From the NCBI GenBank assembly GCA_963749875.1, contig CAVVOX010000002.1, forward strand, positions 1,178,001-1,242,000: a stretch of 64,000 nucleotides of DNA. The letters are read 5' to 3'. The translations under genes and the position numbers were made by a program. Positions 35,000 to 44,777 of the stretch are shown piece by piece. Numbering within the stretch: the first letter of the stretch is position 1; every line of letters starts with the position of its first letter. The DNA comes from JAHQVI01 sp963749875 (GTDB lineage Bacteria > Pseudomonadota > Alphaproteobacteria > Rhizobiales > Rhodomicrobiaceae). The notes beneath the pieces are model-generated. The model ran no database searches. It was given only the letters and a program-made list of their open reading frames with translations, and was not told the origin of the DNA.

Positions 35000-35609
35000 T
35001 CACTCGCCAGAAGCGTTGAGAAAGCGCGGCAAGACCATGAGGTCACATTAAACCACCGCGTCATACGAACACCTTAACACCGGAATTTCGAACAAATTTA
35101 TGGCAATCCGGGATCGGCTCCGAATGACCCCCGCAAACGCCGCTCACTTATGTGCTGAGGTGTCCCATAACGATACGGCTATCATGAATTTGTGCGATTC
35201 GCAGGCTATGGAAAGCGCCATTGTGGATTTCTCCGGCCGCCGCGTGCCGTTCGGCGGCAGGAAGGACCGCAAACGCAGAAGCCTGGCGGCGATTGTCGGC
35301 CTTCATTCAGGAAGAGCGGCTTACGATAGAGCTTGAACCGGGCAGGGACGTGCGCTCATCGAAGCGAAGACGCAGGATTCTCCGCAATCGGCGCGTAAAA
35401 TCCGTTGATAGGGCGTGATGAAATGGGCCGCGATGTCGCGGGATTGAGGCGATAAGAGAAAGGGATGCGAGGCAGATCGTCGCGGCGGCGGAAAAGGCGC
35501 CTGCATCCGGATCATTCGCAGCCATCGATTGGAGAGCAATGACACAATTTGAACCTCCATGCGATGCGCCTGCCCTCGACAGTTTTCAAGGCGTGAGGCA
35601 AGCTTCGCA
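35000..35609. other. Gene-poor stretch before the RND efflux operon
   Basis: About 610 bp between the divergent MscS and efflux genes. Two short plus-strand frames (from 35163 and from 35221) each contain a protein-like half, SAIVDFSGRRVPFGGRKDRK and then WRRLSAFIQEERLTIELEPG, that would join by a frameshift near 35280; I do not recognise the result. No operator that I would defend is visible. The mscS and efflux promoters must lie here. Confidence 0.35.
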
Positions 35610-36917
35610 GTGAAACGCTTTCTACCCGCGCTGATCTTGTCGCTCATCACGGCGGCGGCGGTCGGCTTCATCTACAAAGACAAGCTCCTGGCAAAGCTGG
35701 GCGGTGAGGCCATGACGGCGGAGCAGAAGGCTCCGGCTTTTGGTCATCGCGGCGGGCATGGCGCAGGAACAGGCCGGCCGGTTTCAATCCTGGCGTGCGC
35801 GGCGGAGACGGCCGCGGTGCCTGTCTATCTTTACGGCGTCGGCACGGTCGGCGCTTACAATAAGGCGACCGTCCGGGCCCAGGTCAGCGGGCGCTTAATT
35901 TCCGTGGAGTTCCAGGAAGGCCAAACGATCAAGAAGGGCGACGTTCTGGCCCGGATCGACCCCGCCCATTATCAGGCGGCGTATGATCAGGCGGCTGCCA
36001 AGAAGGCGATGAACGAGGCCGCGCAGGAGAATGCTGTTGCCGATCTGAAACGGCTGGAGACGCTGGCCAGGTCGAACTACACATCCGAGCAGGCCGCCGA
36101 CGCCCAGCGCGCCAAGGTCGCCCAGCTGCGCGCGCAGATCCGCCAGGATGAGGCGGCGATCGAAAGCGCCCGGACCGATCTCGAATACACGGTCATCAGA
36201 GCGCCGATCGATGGCCGCACCGGCATCCGGGAGGTCGATGTCGGGAATCTGGTGACGCCCGGCGATGCCGGCGGCATCGCGACGATCGCCCAGCTGCAGC
36301 CGATTTCCGTCATCTTCACCTTGCCGGAGACGCATATTTCCGAGCTGATCCAGGCGAAGGCCGCGGGGCGCGTGGCGCTGCGCGCGAGCGTCGGCGGCAA
36401 GGTGATCGGCGAAGGCGCGCTTGAGGTCATCGACAACAGGATCGATCAGAATACCGGCACCATTCGCCTGAAAGGGACTTTTCCGAACCGGCCGATCACG
36501 CTGTGGCCGGGGCAGTTCGTCAATGTGCGCCTGCATCTGAAAACGCTCGAAGATGCAACGGTTATCCCGTCCGCCGCCGTCCAGCAGGGCGTTTCGGGGC
36601 AGTTCGTCTACCGGATCGAGCCGGATCGGACCGTAAAGCTGACGCCGGTCGAGATTGCCCGTGAAGACGAGAATCGGGCCGTGGTGGCAACGGGCATTCA
36701 GGCAGGCGACAAGGTTGCCATCTCGGGGTTCGCCAATCTGAAGGATGGCGCAAAGATTGTCGTCGATGACACCCAAGGGACCGGCTCCGCGCCGGATGGC
36801 GAAACGCCGGCGACGCCCGAAGGCGTATCCGGCTCAGGTGACGGCCGGACGACGACAGGCACGCAAAACGGCGAAGGGGAACGGCTGAAGGCAGCGCAGC
36901 GAGAGACCGGGCAGTAG
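35610..36917 (+). CDS. RND efflux periplasmic adaptor subunit (MdtA-like)
   Basis: A 435-residue membrane fusion protein. The GTG at 35610 is chosen because it places the hydrophobic segment KRFLPALILSLITAAAVGFI directly at the N-terminus; an earlier in-frame start at 35559 would add 17 unlikely residues. The order is typical: beta-barrel/lipoyl first half GRLISVEFQEGQTIKKGDVLARID, an alpha-hairpin (about residues 115-185), lipoyl second half YTVIRAPIDGRTGIREVDVG, and the membrane-proximal domain with LWPGQFVNVRLHL. It links the inner-membrane pumps encoded next to an outer-membrane channel not found here. The C-terminal 50 residues are Gly/Thr-rich and probably unstructured. Confidence 0.93.
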   Translation: MKRFLPALILSLITAAAVGFIYKDKLLAKLGGEAMTAEQKAPAFGHRGGHGAGTGRPVSILACAAETAAVPVYLYGVGTVGAYNKATVRAQVSGRLISVEFQEGQTIKKGDVLARIDPAHYQAAYDQAAAKKAMNEAAQENAVADLKRLETLARSNYTSEQAADAQRAKVAQLRAQIRQDEAAIESARTDLEYTVIRAPIDGRTGIREVDVGNLVTPGDAGGIATIAQLQPISVIFTLPETHISELIQAKAAGRVALRASVGGKVIGEGALEVIDNRIDQNTGTIRLKGTFPNRPITLWPGQFVNVRLHLKTLEDATVIPSAAVQQGVSGQFVYRIEPDRTVKLTPVEIAREDENRAVVATGIQAGDKVAISGFANLKDGAKIVVDDTQGTGSAPDGETPATPEGVSGSGDGRTTTGTQNGEGERLKAAQRETGQ

Positions 36918-36918
36918 G

Positions 36919-39900
36919 ATGAGCGTCTCGGGGCCTTTCATCGCACGGCCTGTCGCCACCTCGCTCCTGGCTGTCGCCGTCCTGCTCGCAAGCGCACTCG
37001 CCTATCTGCGGCTCCCGATCGCCTCGCTGCCGCAGGTCGATTTCCCCGTCATCCAGGTGACGACGCAGTTGCCCGGCGCCAGCGCCGACACGATGGCGGC
37101 GCTCGTCACCGCGCCGCTGGAGCGCCGGCTTGGCCAGATCCCGGCGCTCAAATCGATGAGCTCGACCAGCTCCCACGGCCTCAGCCGTGTAACGCTGCAG
37201 TTTGCCCTCGACCGCGACATCAATGCCGCCGGTCAGGATGTTCAGTCGGCGATCAGCGCAGCAGAAGGCGATCTGCCCCAGGGCCTTCCCTATCCGCCGA
37301 CCTATGCGAAGGTGAACCCCTCCGATCCGCCGATCATGACCGTCGCGCTCACATCGGAGACTGTCTCGATGGAGCGGTTGAGCGATCTCGCCGACACCTA
37401 TCTTCTGCCACGGTTGAGTCAGCTCAGCGGCGTCGGCCATGTGACGGTGCAGGGCAATATGCGGCCCGCCGTGCGCATTCAGGCGGATCTGTCGCAACTC
37501 GCCGCTTATGGCCTTAGCCTGGAATCGCTGCGCGGCGCGATCGGCGAAGCGAATGTCGCCGGCGCCAAGGGCTCGCTGAACGGCGCGGAGAAGGCCTATT
37601 CCATCGGGGCGAACGATCAGCTGGAGGATGCCGCGGCCTATGGCGATGTCGTCGTCGCCTATCGGGACGGTGCGCCGGTGCTCCTCCGCGATGTGGCGAC
37701 AATCGTCAGCGGCATCGAGAATGTCCGCGCCTCGGGCCGCTATAATGGCGCGCCGGCGATCATCATCGATGTGCAGCGCCAGCCGAACGCCAATATCGTC
37801 GGAACGGTCGACCGGATCAAGGCGCTCCTGCCTCGGCTCGAAAAGGCGCTGCCCGCAGGGGTCGAAGCGAAGGTCGTGGCGGACCGGACAGGCACCATCA
37901 GGGCGTCGGTCCACGAGGTCCAATTCACCCTGCTGCTCGCCATCGGTCTTGTCATTCTCGTTGTGCTGCTTTTCCTGCGCACCGCCACCGCGACCATCGT
38001 TGCGGGTGTAACCCTGCCGCTCTCGCTCGCCTCGGCTTTCGGCCTCATGTGGTATGCGGGGTTCAGCCTCAATAATCTCTCGCTGATGGCGCTGGTGATC
38101 GCGGCGGGCTTCGTCGTCGATGACGCCATCGTCATGATCGAGAATATCGTGCGCCATATGGAGCGCGGCCTTGCGCCAATCGAGGCCGCTTTCAAGGGCG
38201 CGGGCGAGATCGGCTTCACGATCATCTCGCTGACGCTGTCGCTTATCGCCGTCTTCATCCCGCTGCTGTTCATGAGCGGCATTCTCGGGCGGCTGTTCCA
38301 GGAATTTGCCCTGACGCTGACGATTGCGGTGCTGGTTTCGGCCGCGGTGGCACTGACATTGACGCCGATGATGTGCGCGCGGCTCTTGCGCCCCGCGCCC
38401 GACAACAGCCGGAGCCGGCTTGCCCGCGCGGCGGATGCGCCTTTCAAGGGCATGCTCGCCGTCTACCGCATGACGCTCGACTGGGTGCTGCGGCGCCGCG
38501 CGCTGATGCTGATCGTCACGGGCGCGACGCTCGCAATCACCATTGCCCTCTATATCGCCGTGCCGAAAGGCTTCCTGCCGGATCAGGATACGGGCTTTCT
38601 GACCGCGGAGACGGAGGCGGCGCAGGGCGTCTCCTTCAAACGTCTTCAGGCGCTGCAAAATGACGTCGAATCGGTCATCCGGCGCGATCCCGATGTGGCC
38701 GGCGTCGTCTCGATCATCGGGGTGGGGACGACGAACAGCGCGCCTAATCTCGGCCATTTCGCCATTGCGCTGAAACCGAGGGCGGAACGGCAGGCCTCGG
38801 CCTCGCAGATTGCGGAAAGGCTGGCCGGCGCCGCAGAGGCGGTCGGCGGCATGAAGAGCTATTTCCAGGTGGTCCCGGATATCAAGATCGGCACGCGCAA
38901 GGCCCGCACCCCTTACCAATATGTGCTCTACAGCACCGATCCGGCCCATTTCTCCGAATCCGCCAATCGTGTTCTGGGCGCTTTCCAGACATTGCCGGAG
39001 CTGACGGACGTTTCCACCGATCTGCAGGAAAACGGTCCGGCGCTCGTGATCAATGTGGACCGTGTCGCGGCAGGCCGGCTCGGCGTCTCCATGCAGGACG
39101 TCAACAACGCGCTTTATGACGCTTTCGGACAGCGCCAGATCTCGACGATTTTCGGACAGGCGAACCAATATCGCGTCGTGCTGGAGGCCGCTGCCGCTTA
39201 TCAGGCCGATCCGTCCTCGCTGGACCGGCTTTTCGTGCCCGGCGGGGCCAATCTCGCTGCGGCGTTGACAGGGCAGGGGCAGGCCAATCAGGTGCCGCTC
39301 TCCGCCTTTACCACCATCGAGCGCACCACACGGCCGCTCGCCGTCCACCGGCTTCAGCAGTTCCCGGCGGCGACCATCAGCTTCGATCTCGCGCCAGGCA
39401 TTTCGCTCGACCAGGCGGTCGCCGCGATCGACGCGGGCGTCGCCGCGCTCAATCTGCCGTCCGCGATCACCGGCCGTTTCGAAGGCGCGACCGAGGAGTT
39501 CGCCGCCTCGCTCGAAAACCAGCCCTGGCTGATCCTCGCGGCGGTCATCGTCATCTACATCGTTCTCGGTGTGCTCTATGAGAGCTTCATTCACCCCTTC
39601 ACCATCCTGACGACGCTGCCGTCGGCCGGCATCGGGGCGCTGTTCGCGCTTCAGCTTTTCGGCCTGGAATTCACCTTCGTTGCCCTGATAGGCATCGTCC
39701 TGCTGATGGGCATCGTGAAGAAGAACGCCATCCTCATGATCGACTTCGCGCTTTCCGCCGAAAGGGAGCGCGACCTTGCGCCGGCCGAGGCCATTCGCGA
39801 GGCCTGTCTCCTGCGCTTCCGCCCGATCATGATGACGACATTCGCCGCGCTGCTGGGCGCGCTGCCGCTGGCGCTCGGCGAAGGTGCGGGCTCCGAGCTG

Positions 39901-40116
39901 CGCGTCCCGCTCGGCATCACCATCATCGGCGGGCTGCTGCTCAGCCAGTTGCTCACGCTCTACACCACGCCCGTCATCTATCTGGCGATGGATGGCCTGA
40001 GGGGCCGTATCGTCAGGGCGATGGGCGGGCGGACCGGCTTCGAGCCGCTGCCGCGCGATGAGAGCGAGGAGAGCAGCATCGCCGACCGGCGCGAGCGGGA
40101 ACCCACCGCGCCATGA
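36919..40116 (+). CDS. RND family multidrug efflux permease (MdtB-like)
   Basis: A 1065-residue RND pump starting one base after the adaptor stop. Signature features are the N-terminal FIARPVATSLLAVAVLLASA with the FxxRPxxT motif, the TM4 proton-relay pair in AAGFVVDDAIVMIENIVRHM (Asp-Asp), ITRxxF-type mobile sequences and the GIVKKNAILMIDFAL helix with its Lys. The two tandem halves of six helices each plus two large periplasmic loops are complete. Two different RND permeases following one adaptor is the MdtABC arrangement, where the pumps form heterotrimers exporting bile salts, novobiocin and similar compounds. Substrates here are unknown. Confidence 0.95.
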   Translation: MSVSGPFIARPVATSLLAVAVLLASALAYLRLPIASLPQVDFPVIQVTTQLPGASADTMAALVTAPLERRLGQIPALKSMSSTSSHGLSRVTLQFALDRDINAAGQDVQSAISAAEGDLPQGLPYPPTYAKVNPSDPPIMTVALTSETVSMERLSDLADTYLLPRLSQLSGVGHVTVQGNMRPAVRIQADLSQLAAYGLSLESLRGAIGEANVAGAKGSLNGAEKAYSIGANDQLEDAAAYGDVVVAYRDGAPVLLRDVATIVSGIENVRASGRYNGAPAIIIDVQRQPNANIVGTVDRIKALLPRLEKALPAGVEAKVVADRTGTIRASVHEVQFTLLLAIGLVILVVLLFLRTATATIVAGVTLPLSLASAFGLMWYAGFSLNNLSLMALVIAAGFVVDDAIVMIENIVRHMERGLAPIEAAFKGAGEIGFTIISLTLSLIAVFIPLLFMSGILGRLFQEFALTLTIAVLVSAAVALTLTPMMCARLLRPAPDNSRSRLARAADAPFKGMLAVYRMTLDWVLRRRALMLIVTGATLAITIALYIAVPKGFLPDQDTGFLTAETEAAQGVSFKRLQALQNDVESVIRRDPDVAGVVSIIGVGTTNSAPNLGHFAIALKPRAERQASASQIAERLAGAAEAVGGMKSYFQVVPDIKIGTRKARTPYQYVLYSTDPAHFSESANRVLGAFQTLPELTDVSTDLQENGPALVINVDRVAAGRLGVSMQDVNNALYDAFGQRQISTIFGQANQYRVVLEAAAAYQADPSSLDRLFVPGGANLAAALTGQGQANQVPLSAFTTIERTTRPLAVHRLQQFPAATISFDLAPGISLDQAVAAIDAGVAALNLPSAITGRFEGATEEFAASLENQPWLILAAVIVIYIVLGVLYESFIHPFTILTTLPSAGIGALFALQLFGLEFTFVALIGIVLLMGIVKKNAILMIDFALSAERERDLAPAEAIREACLLRFRPIMMTTFAALLGALPLALGEGAGSELRVPLGITIIGGLLLSQLLTLYTTPVIYLAMDGLRGRIVRAMGGRTGFEPLPRDESEESSIADRREREPTAP

Positions 40117-40150
40117 AACCACCTGCCTCCTTCCAAGCAATGCCGCAGGA

Positions 40151-40380
40151 GCATTCCGCCTCCCGGGGGAGACCTCTGCGAAACAACATATTCCGCGTCG
40201 CCCCGGCCCAAGGTGAGCGCTCGTCGCTCACCGTAAAGGTTCGCGAGCCGGGGCCTACTCGCTTCTCCGCCCAGCCCAATTCTTGCCGAACTGCGAGTGG
40301 CTCCCGGATAGCCCTTTGGGCTTCCGGGACGACGAGGAAAAGGGGGCCACATTTCGCAGAGGTCTCCCACGCGAGAGGTG
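40151..40380. repeat. Long inverted-repeat element (MITE-like), copy 2
   Basis: About 230 bp between the two efflux permease genes. Ends CCTCCCGGGGGAGACCTCTG and CAGAGGTCTCCCACGCGAGAGG are imperfect inverted repeats matching those of the copy at 6021-6290. The interior is in the opposite direction: CACCGTAAAGGTTCGCGAGC here is the reverse complement of the corresponding part there. An internal hairpin GGTGAGCG-CTCGT-CGCTCACC is perfect. It accounts for the 331-bp gap 40117-40447. Confidence 0.8.
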
Positions 40381-40447
40381 AAGATCGTGCACGGAGTGTC
40401 GGCTCCGAGCATCGGACAGACCCGATGGTCCGGCGTCGGAGAAAACC

Positions 40448-43400
40448 ATGAACATCTCCGCGCCCTTCATCCGCCGCCCGGTCGGCACTGTCCTGCTTTC
40501 GGCGGGCCTCTTCATCGCCGGCATCGTCGCTTATTTCGACCTGCCGGTATCCAGCCTGCCCAGCGTCGATCTGCCGACCCTCCACGTCTCGGCAAGCCAG
40601 CCCGGCGCATCGCCGGAGACCATGGCGGCGACGGTCGCGGCGCCCTTGGAACGGCGGATCGGCGAGATTTCGGGCATCACGGAGCTCACCTCATCGAGCC
40701 GTCTCGGCTTTTCGAGCGTCACCGCGCAATTCGAACTCAGCCGCAATATCGAGGACGCCGCGCGGGACGTTCAGGCGGCGATCAACGGTGCGCAGGCGGA
40801 TCTCCCGGGCAATCTCAGCCGGCGTCCGACGGTGCGCAAGTTCAACCCCTCCGCCGCCCCGATCCTCATTCTGGCAGTGAACTCGCCCGTCCGCCGGCCG
40901 GAGGAGATCTACGACATTGCCGATCTGACCATCGCCACGCGGATCGCGCAGGTCGAAGGCGTGGCCGAGGTCCGCGTTGGCGGTGCGCAGCAGCCGGCGA
41001 TACGCGTGACCGTCGATCCTGAGCGGCTGAAAGCGCGCGGCATCGGCTTCGAGACCGTCCGCAATGCCATCGCTGAAGCCAATGCGCTGCTGCCGCTCGG
41101 GCAGATCGACGGCCCTGCGAAATCCTTTATCATCTCGACCGGCGGCCAGCTCGAAACGCCCGCCGACTACGCCTCGATCGTGCTGAAACGCGAAGGCGGC
41201 GCAGTCGTCCGGCTCGGCGATGTCGCGCGCATCGAGGAAAGCCGGGTGAGCCGTTTGAGCGCCGGCTGGTTCAACAAGGACCCGGCGGTCATCCTCATCG
41301 TCAGCAAGACGGCTGAGGCCAATGTCGTCAAGACGGTCGACGGCATCCGCGCCGTCATGCCGGAAATCGAACGGCTGATCCCGCCCGATCTGACGATCCA
41401 CACCATGTCGGATCAGACGATCGCCATCCGCAAAAGCATTCACGATCTTCAGATCACGCTTGCCGCAAGCATCGCGCTCGTCACGCTCGTCGTTTTCCTG
41501 TTTCTGCGCCGTCTGGTTCCGACCTTTGCCGCTATGGTCTCGGTTCCGCTGTCGCTAGCGGGCACGGTGGTGCTGATGTGGCTGGCCGGCTTCAGCGTCG
41601 ATAATGTCTCGCTGCTCGCCCTCACCATCTCGGTCGGCTTCGTCGTCGATGACGCCATCGTCGTGATCGAGAACTGCTACCGCAATATGCAGCTAGGGCT
41701 CAGCCCTGCGCAGGCCGCGCTCGCCGGGGCGCGCCAGATCGGCTTCACCATCGTCTCGATCAGCCTTTCGCTCGTCGCGGCCTTCATCCCGCTGCTCTTC
41801 ACTGGTGGTATTATCGGGCGCATTTTGCAGGAATTCGGCTGGACGCTAACCTTCGCCGTTCTGATTTCCGCGATCATCTCGCTGACAGTGACGCCGATGA
41901 TCTCCGGGCGCTTCATGCACCGCCTGCCACGGCCGCGCGAGACCTGGATCGACCGGCGCATCGAGCCGTTGCTGGAGGCGATGGGCCGCGCCTATGCGCG
42001 CTCGCTCGACTTCGCGCTCGGCCATCGCTGGCTAATGCTTGCCACGGTGTTCATCGTGCTGACCCTGTCGGTGATGACCTTCATCGTCTTGCCCAAGGCC
42101 ATGATCCCGCGCAGCGATCCGACGCTCCTCTTCGGCTTTACGCGCGTTTCGCCCGATGTCGCCTTCGAGAAGCTTTTGGAGACGCAGCGCCGGGTGACGG
42201 ATATGGTGGTCGAGGATCCCGATGTGGTCGGCGTTGCGGCCTCTGTCGGCGGCAATTCACCCTGGGGCTCCAACACCACCGGCCGGTTCTATGTGACGTT
42301 GAAGCCGCAGGCCGAACGCGACGTCACGGCACAGCAGATCGTCGATCGCCTGCGCCGCAGGATGGGCGCGGTGCCGGGCGCTGAGGTCACCATGTTTGCC
42401 GCCGACGGCCCACACCACGGGGGACGAAGCACGCGGTCTCAATATCAGGTTACCTTATGGAGCGCCGATCTGCGGGCGCTGGCGGAATGGGCGCCGCGTG
42501 TCGTCGATGCGGTCAAGACCGTGCCCGGTGTTGCGGATGTAACCTCCGACCGGGAGCCGGGCGGGCCGCAGGCGCATATCGAGGTCGATCGCGTGAAAGC
42601 GGCGCGACTCGGCATATCGATGCGGGCGGTGAATGCCGCACTGAATAACGCTTTCAGCGAGCGGCAGATCTCGACGATCTATGGCGACCGAAATCAGTAC
42701 AAGGTCATTCTTGAAGCCGATCCCGCGCTGCAGCGCGATCTGGGCGCGCTCGCGCGGATCTATGTGACGAGCGCGCGGGGGCAGGAGATCCCGCTCTCCG
42801 CCTTCGCAACGGTCGGCACGGTCGCCGCGCCGCTCAAGGTCAATCATCAGGGGCAGTTTCCCTCGACAACGGTGAGCTTCAATCTGAAAGAGGGGCAGAC
42901 GCTTGATGAGGCGCTGACCGCGATTTTCGACAAGATCGACGGCCTCCATCTGCCGGACACGATCACGGTGCAGGCGGCAGGGGACGCGCAGACGCAGCGC
43001 GAGCAGAATACCCAGCAGCCGCTCCTCATTCTCGCCGCGCTCATCACCGTCTATATCGTGCTCGGCATTCTCTATGAGGATCTGGTCCACCCGCTGACGA
43101 TCCTTTCCACGCTCCCCTCGGCCAGTCTCGGCGCGCTGCTCATCCTGCACACGGCCGGCATGGAGTTCTCGCTCATCGCGCTGATCGGCATCATTCTGCT
43201 GATCGGCATCGTGAAGAAAAACGGCATCATGCTGGTCGATTTCGCGCTGGAGGCGGAACGCAAGCTGGGCCTGCCGGCCGAGGAGGCGATCCGGCACGCC
43301 TGTCACGACCGCTTCCGACCGATCCTGATGACCACGCTCGCCGCGATGCTCGGCGCGCTGCCGCTCATCCTCTCATCCGGTCCCGGCTCTGAGCTGCGCC

Positions 43401-43549
43401 AGCCGCTCGGCGCAACCATTATCGGCGGGCTTGCCGTCTCGCAAATGCTGACGATCTACACGACGCCCGTCATCTATCTTTTCCTCGACAAGCTGCGCCG
43501 CAAGCGCTGGCTGAGCCGCCTGCTCTTGCGGCCGCGCGCAGTCGGATAG
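40448..43549 (+). CDS. RND family multidrug efflux permease (MdtC-like)
   Basis: A 1033-residue second RND permease, same direction, with its own start MNISAPFIRRPVGTVLLSAG. TM4 carries SVGFVVDDAIVVIENCYRNM with the Asp-Asp proton relay, and the C-terminal half has LLIGIVKKNGIMLVDFALEA. It differs throughout from the first permease and so is not a recent duplicate. With the adaptor and MdtB-like pump it would build a heteromeric efflux complex. The gap from the first permease (331 bp) is occupied by a MITE-like repeat, which could influence expression of this gene; no separate promoter is obvious. Confidence 0.95.
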   Translation: MNISAPFIRRPVGTVLLSAGLFIAGIVAYFDLPVSSLPSVDLPTLHVSASQPGASPETMAATVAAPLERRIGEISGITELTSSSRLGFSSVTAQFELSRNIEDAARDVQAAINGAQADLPGNLSRRPTVRKFNPSAAPILILAVNSPVRRPEEIYDIADLTIATRIAQVEGVAEVRVGGAQQPAIRVTVDPERLKARGIGFETVRNAIAEANALLPLGQIDGPAKSFIISTGGQLETPADYASIVLKREGGAVVRLGDVARIEESRVSRLSAGWFNKDPAVILIVSKTAEANVVKTVDGIRAVMPEIERLIPPDLTIHTMSDQTIAIRKSIHDLQITLAASIALVTLVVFLFLRRLVPTFAAMVSVPLSLAGTVVLMWLAGFSVDNVSLLALTISVGFVVDDAIVVIENCYRNMQLGLSPAQAALAGARQIGFTIVSISLSLVAAFIPLLFTGGIIGRILQEFGWTLTFAVLISAIISLTVTPMISGRFMHRLPRPRETWIDRRIEPLLEAMGRAYARSLDFALGHRWLMLATVFIVLTLSVMTFIVLPKAMIPRSDPTLLFGFTRVSPDVAFEKLLETQRRVTDMVVEDPDVVGVAASVGGNSPWGSNTTGRFYVTLKPQAERDVTAQQIVDRLRRRMGAVPGAEVTMFAADGPHHGGRSTRSQYQVTLWSADLRALAEWAPRVVDAVKTVPGVADVTSDREPGGPQAHIEVDRVKAARLGISMRAVNAALNNAFSERQISTIYGDRNQYKVILEADPALQRDLGALARIYVTSARGQEIPLSAFATVGTVAAPLKVNHQGQFPSTTVSFNLKEGQTLDEALTAIFDKIDGLHLPDTITVQAAGDAQTQREQNTQQPLLILAALITVYIVLGILYEDLVHPLTILSTLPSASLGALLILHTAGMEFSLIALIGIILLIGIVKKNGIMLVDFALEAERKLGLPAEEAIRHACHDRFRPILMTTLAAMLGALPLILSSGPGSELRQPLGATIIGGLAVSQMLTIYTTPVIYLFLDKLRRKRWLSRLLLRPRAVG

Positions 43550-44777
43550 GCGAGGTGAAGAGGCCAAGAAGCTTTACCAGGGACAAGTCTTCCCGATACG
43601 TACATAGGCTTGCCCCTCACAAGGGACAGGCCACGCAATATATCCCTGATAAGATCGTCCCTTTCGGCCTATGGTGCCAGCGCGAGAAATGAGTTCGCCA
43701 TCAAGTGTAACTTTTCGCAGTTCAAATTTGTTGCGGCTGATCCTTTTCCATGTCCAGCGATATCGGCGCTTGTGCCGGCTACGGGGATCGCCGAGGCTTC
43801 CGAATCTGAGGATTCGGCCGTTATTCTGCGTGAGCCGGATCGTTTCGCAAACATTCAATTCCGGCCATTCCACGCATTCCCGATACATCTTCCGGTAGGA
43901 CGATGGGATGGGAGAGTGTGTTGTTGCAGTTGTGGTGACAGGTCTGTTTGGAGATCGAGTTTTTTTCGGATAAAGATCGTGGACGCAATGTTTATCTTTA
44001 CCGGATATCTTTTTGTTACGGACCTCGTGCGGCGTCCCTTTGTAGATCCATGTTTTGTAAATGGGGTAAAGCATAATTGAATCAGGATCAAAGTTACGTG
44101 CTCCAGGGCAGGCGTATTTTTTCGATTTCTTTATCGTAATTTGTCTCTCAATCTTTTGTAAGCATGCAGTAACTTCATTTAACTTAGTGTCGTTTTTGTC
44201 ATGCGCACACCATCCGGTCTTCCAGCGGTCAGCAAATATGACGTGCGTTCGCCATACAACGTTCAGGTTAGGGTTCAACTGCTCGTGATTTAACCCGAGC
44301 GCGTGACCGAATTCGTGGACGATAACCCTCCTTAAACGGGCATCGTTGGGCTTCGGATGCGGCAACGGCATCGTTTGATTACCCGGTATATCCTTGTCAA
44401 TATCCGCGCCAGCTGCATATCGACCAACTACAGATTTCCACCCGCTATTCGTAAGCAAGACTTGAATTTGTGCTGTTGGCGAGTTGTCAAAAATCCACTT
44501 AACACCTGCTGCGGCGTTATCCGCTGTCCAAAGATCAGCATATTTCTTGATAAGCTTTTGTTCGGCGGGCGTACCATTTTGAATATTTACATGGATGCGC
44601 AGATCGCCTTTTGTGGACCCCGTTTCTTTAAGGTATTCCGGCGTCCACTTCGCGTTCGGATCGCGCGTCCCATAAGGTACGATTACCTGCAGATCTTCTG
44701 TCCCACAGTAAAAACCTTCTGGATCTGTTTCGCTATCCTGAGCATAGAGCACAATGGGATTTAGGAGGAATGTTGCA

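Noticed and set aside
36562..40140. An open frame of about 1190 codons on the minus strand opposite the MdtA/MdtB-like genes
   Set aside because: The plus strand encodes unmistakable RND efflux proteins; the opposite frame is an effect of high GC and codon bias, with low-complexity Arg/Asp/His-rich translation and no family motifs.
44357..44764. A plus-strand frame within the astacin region
   Set aside because: The minus strand encodes the HExxHxxGxxHE protease; the plus frame has no family features.
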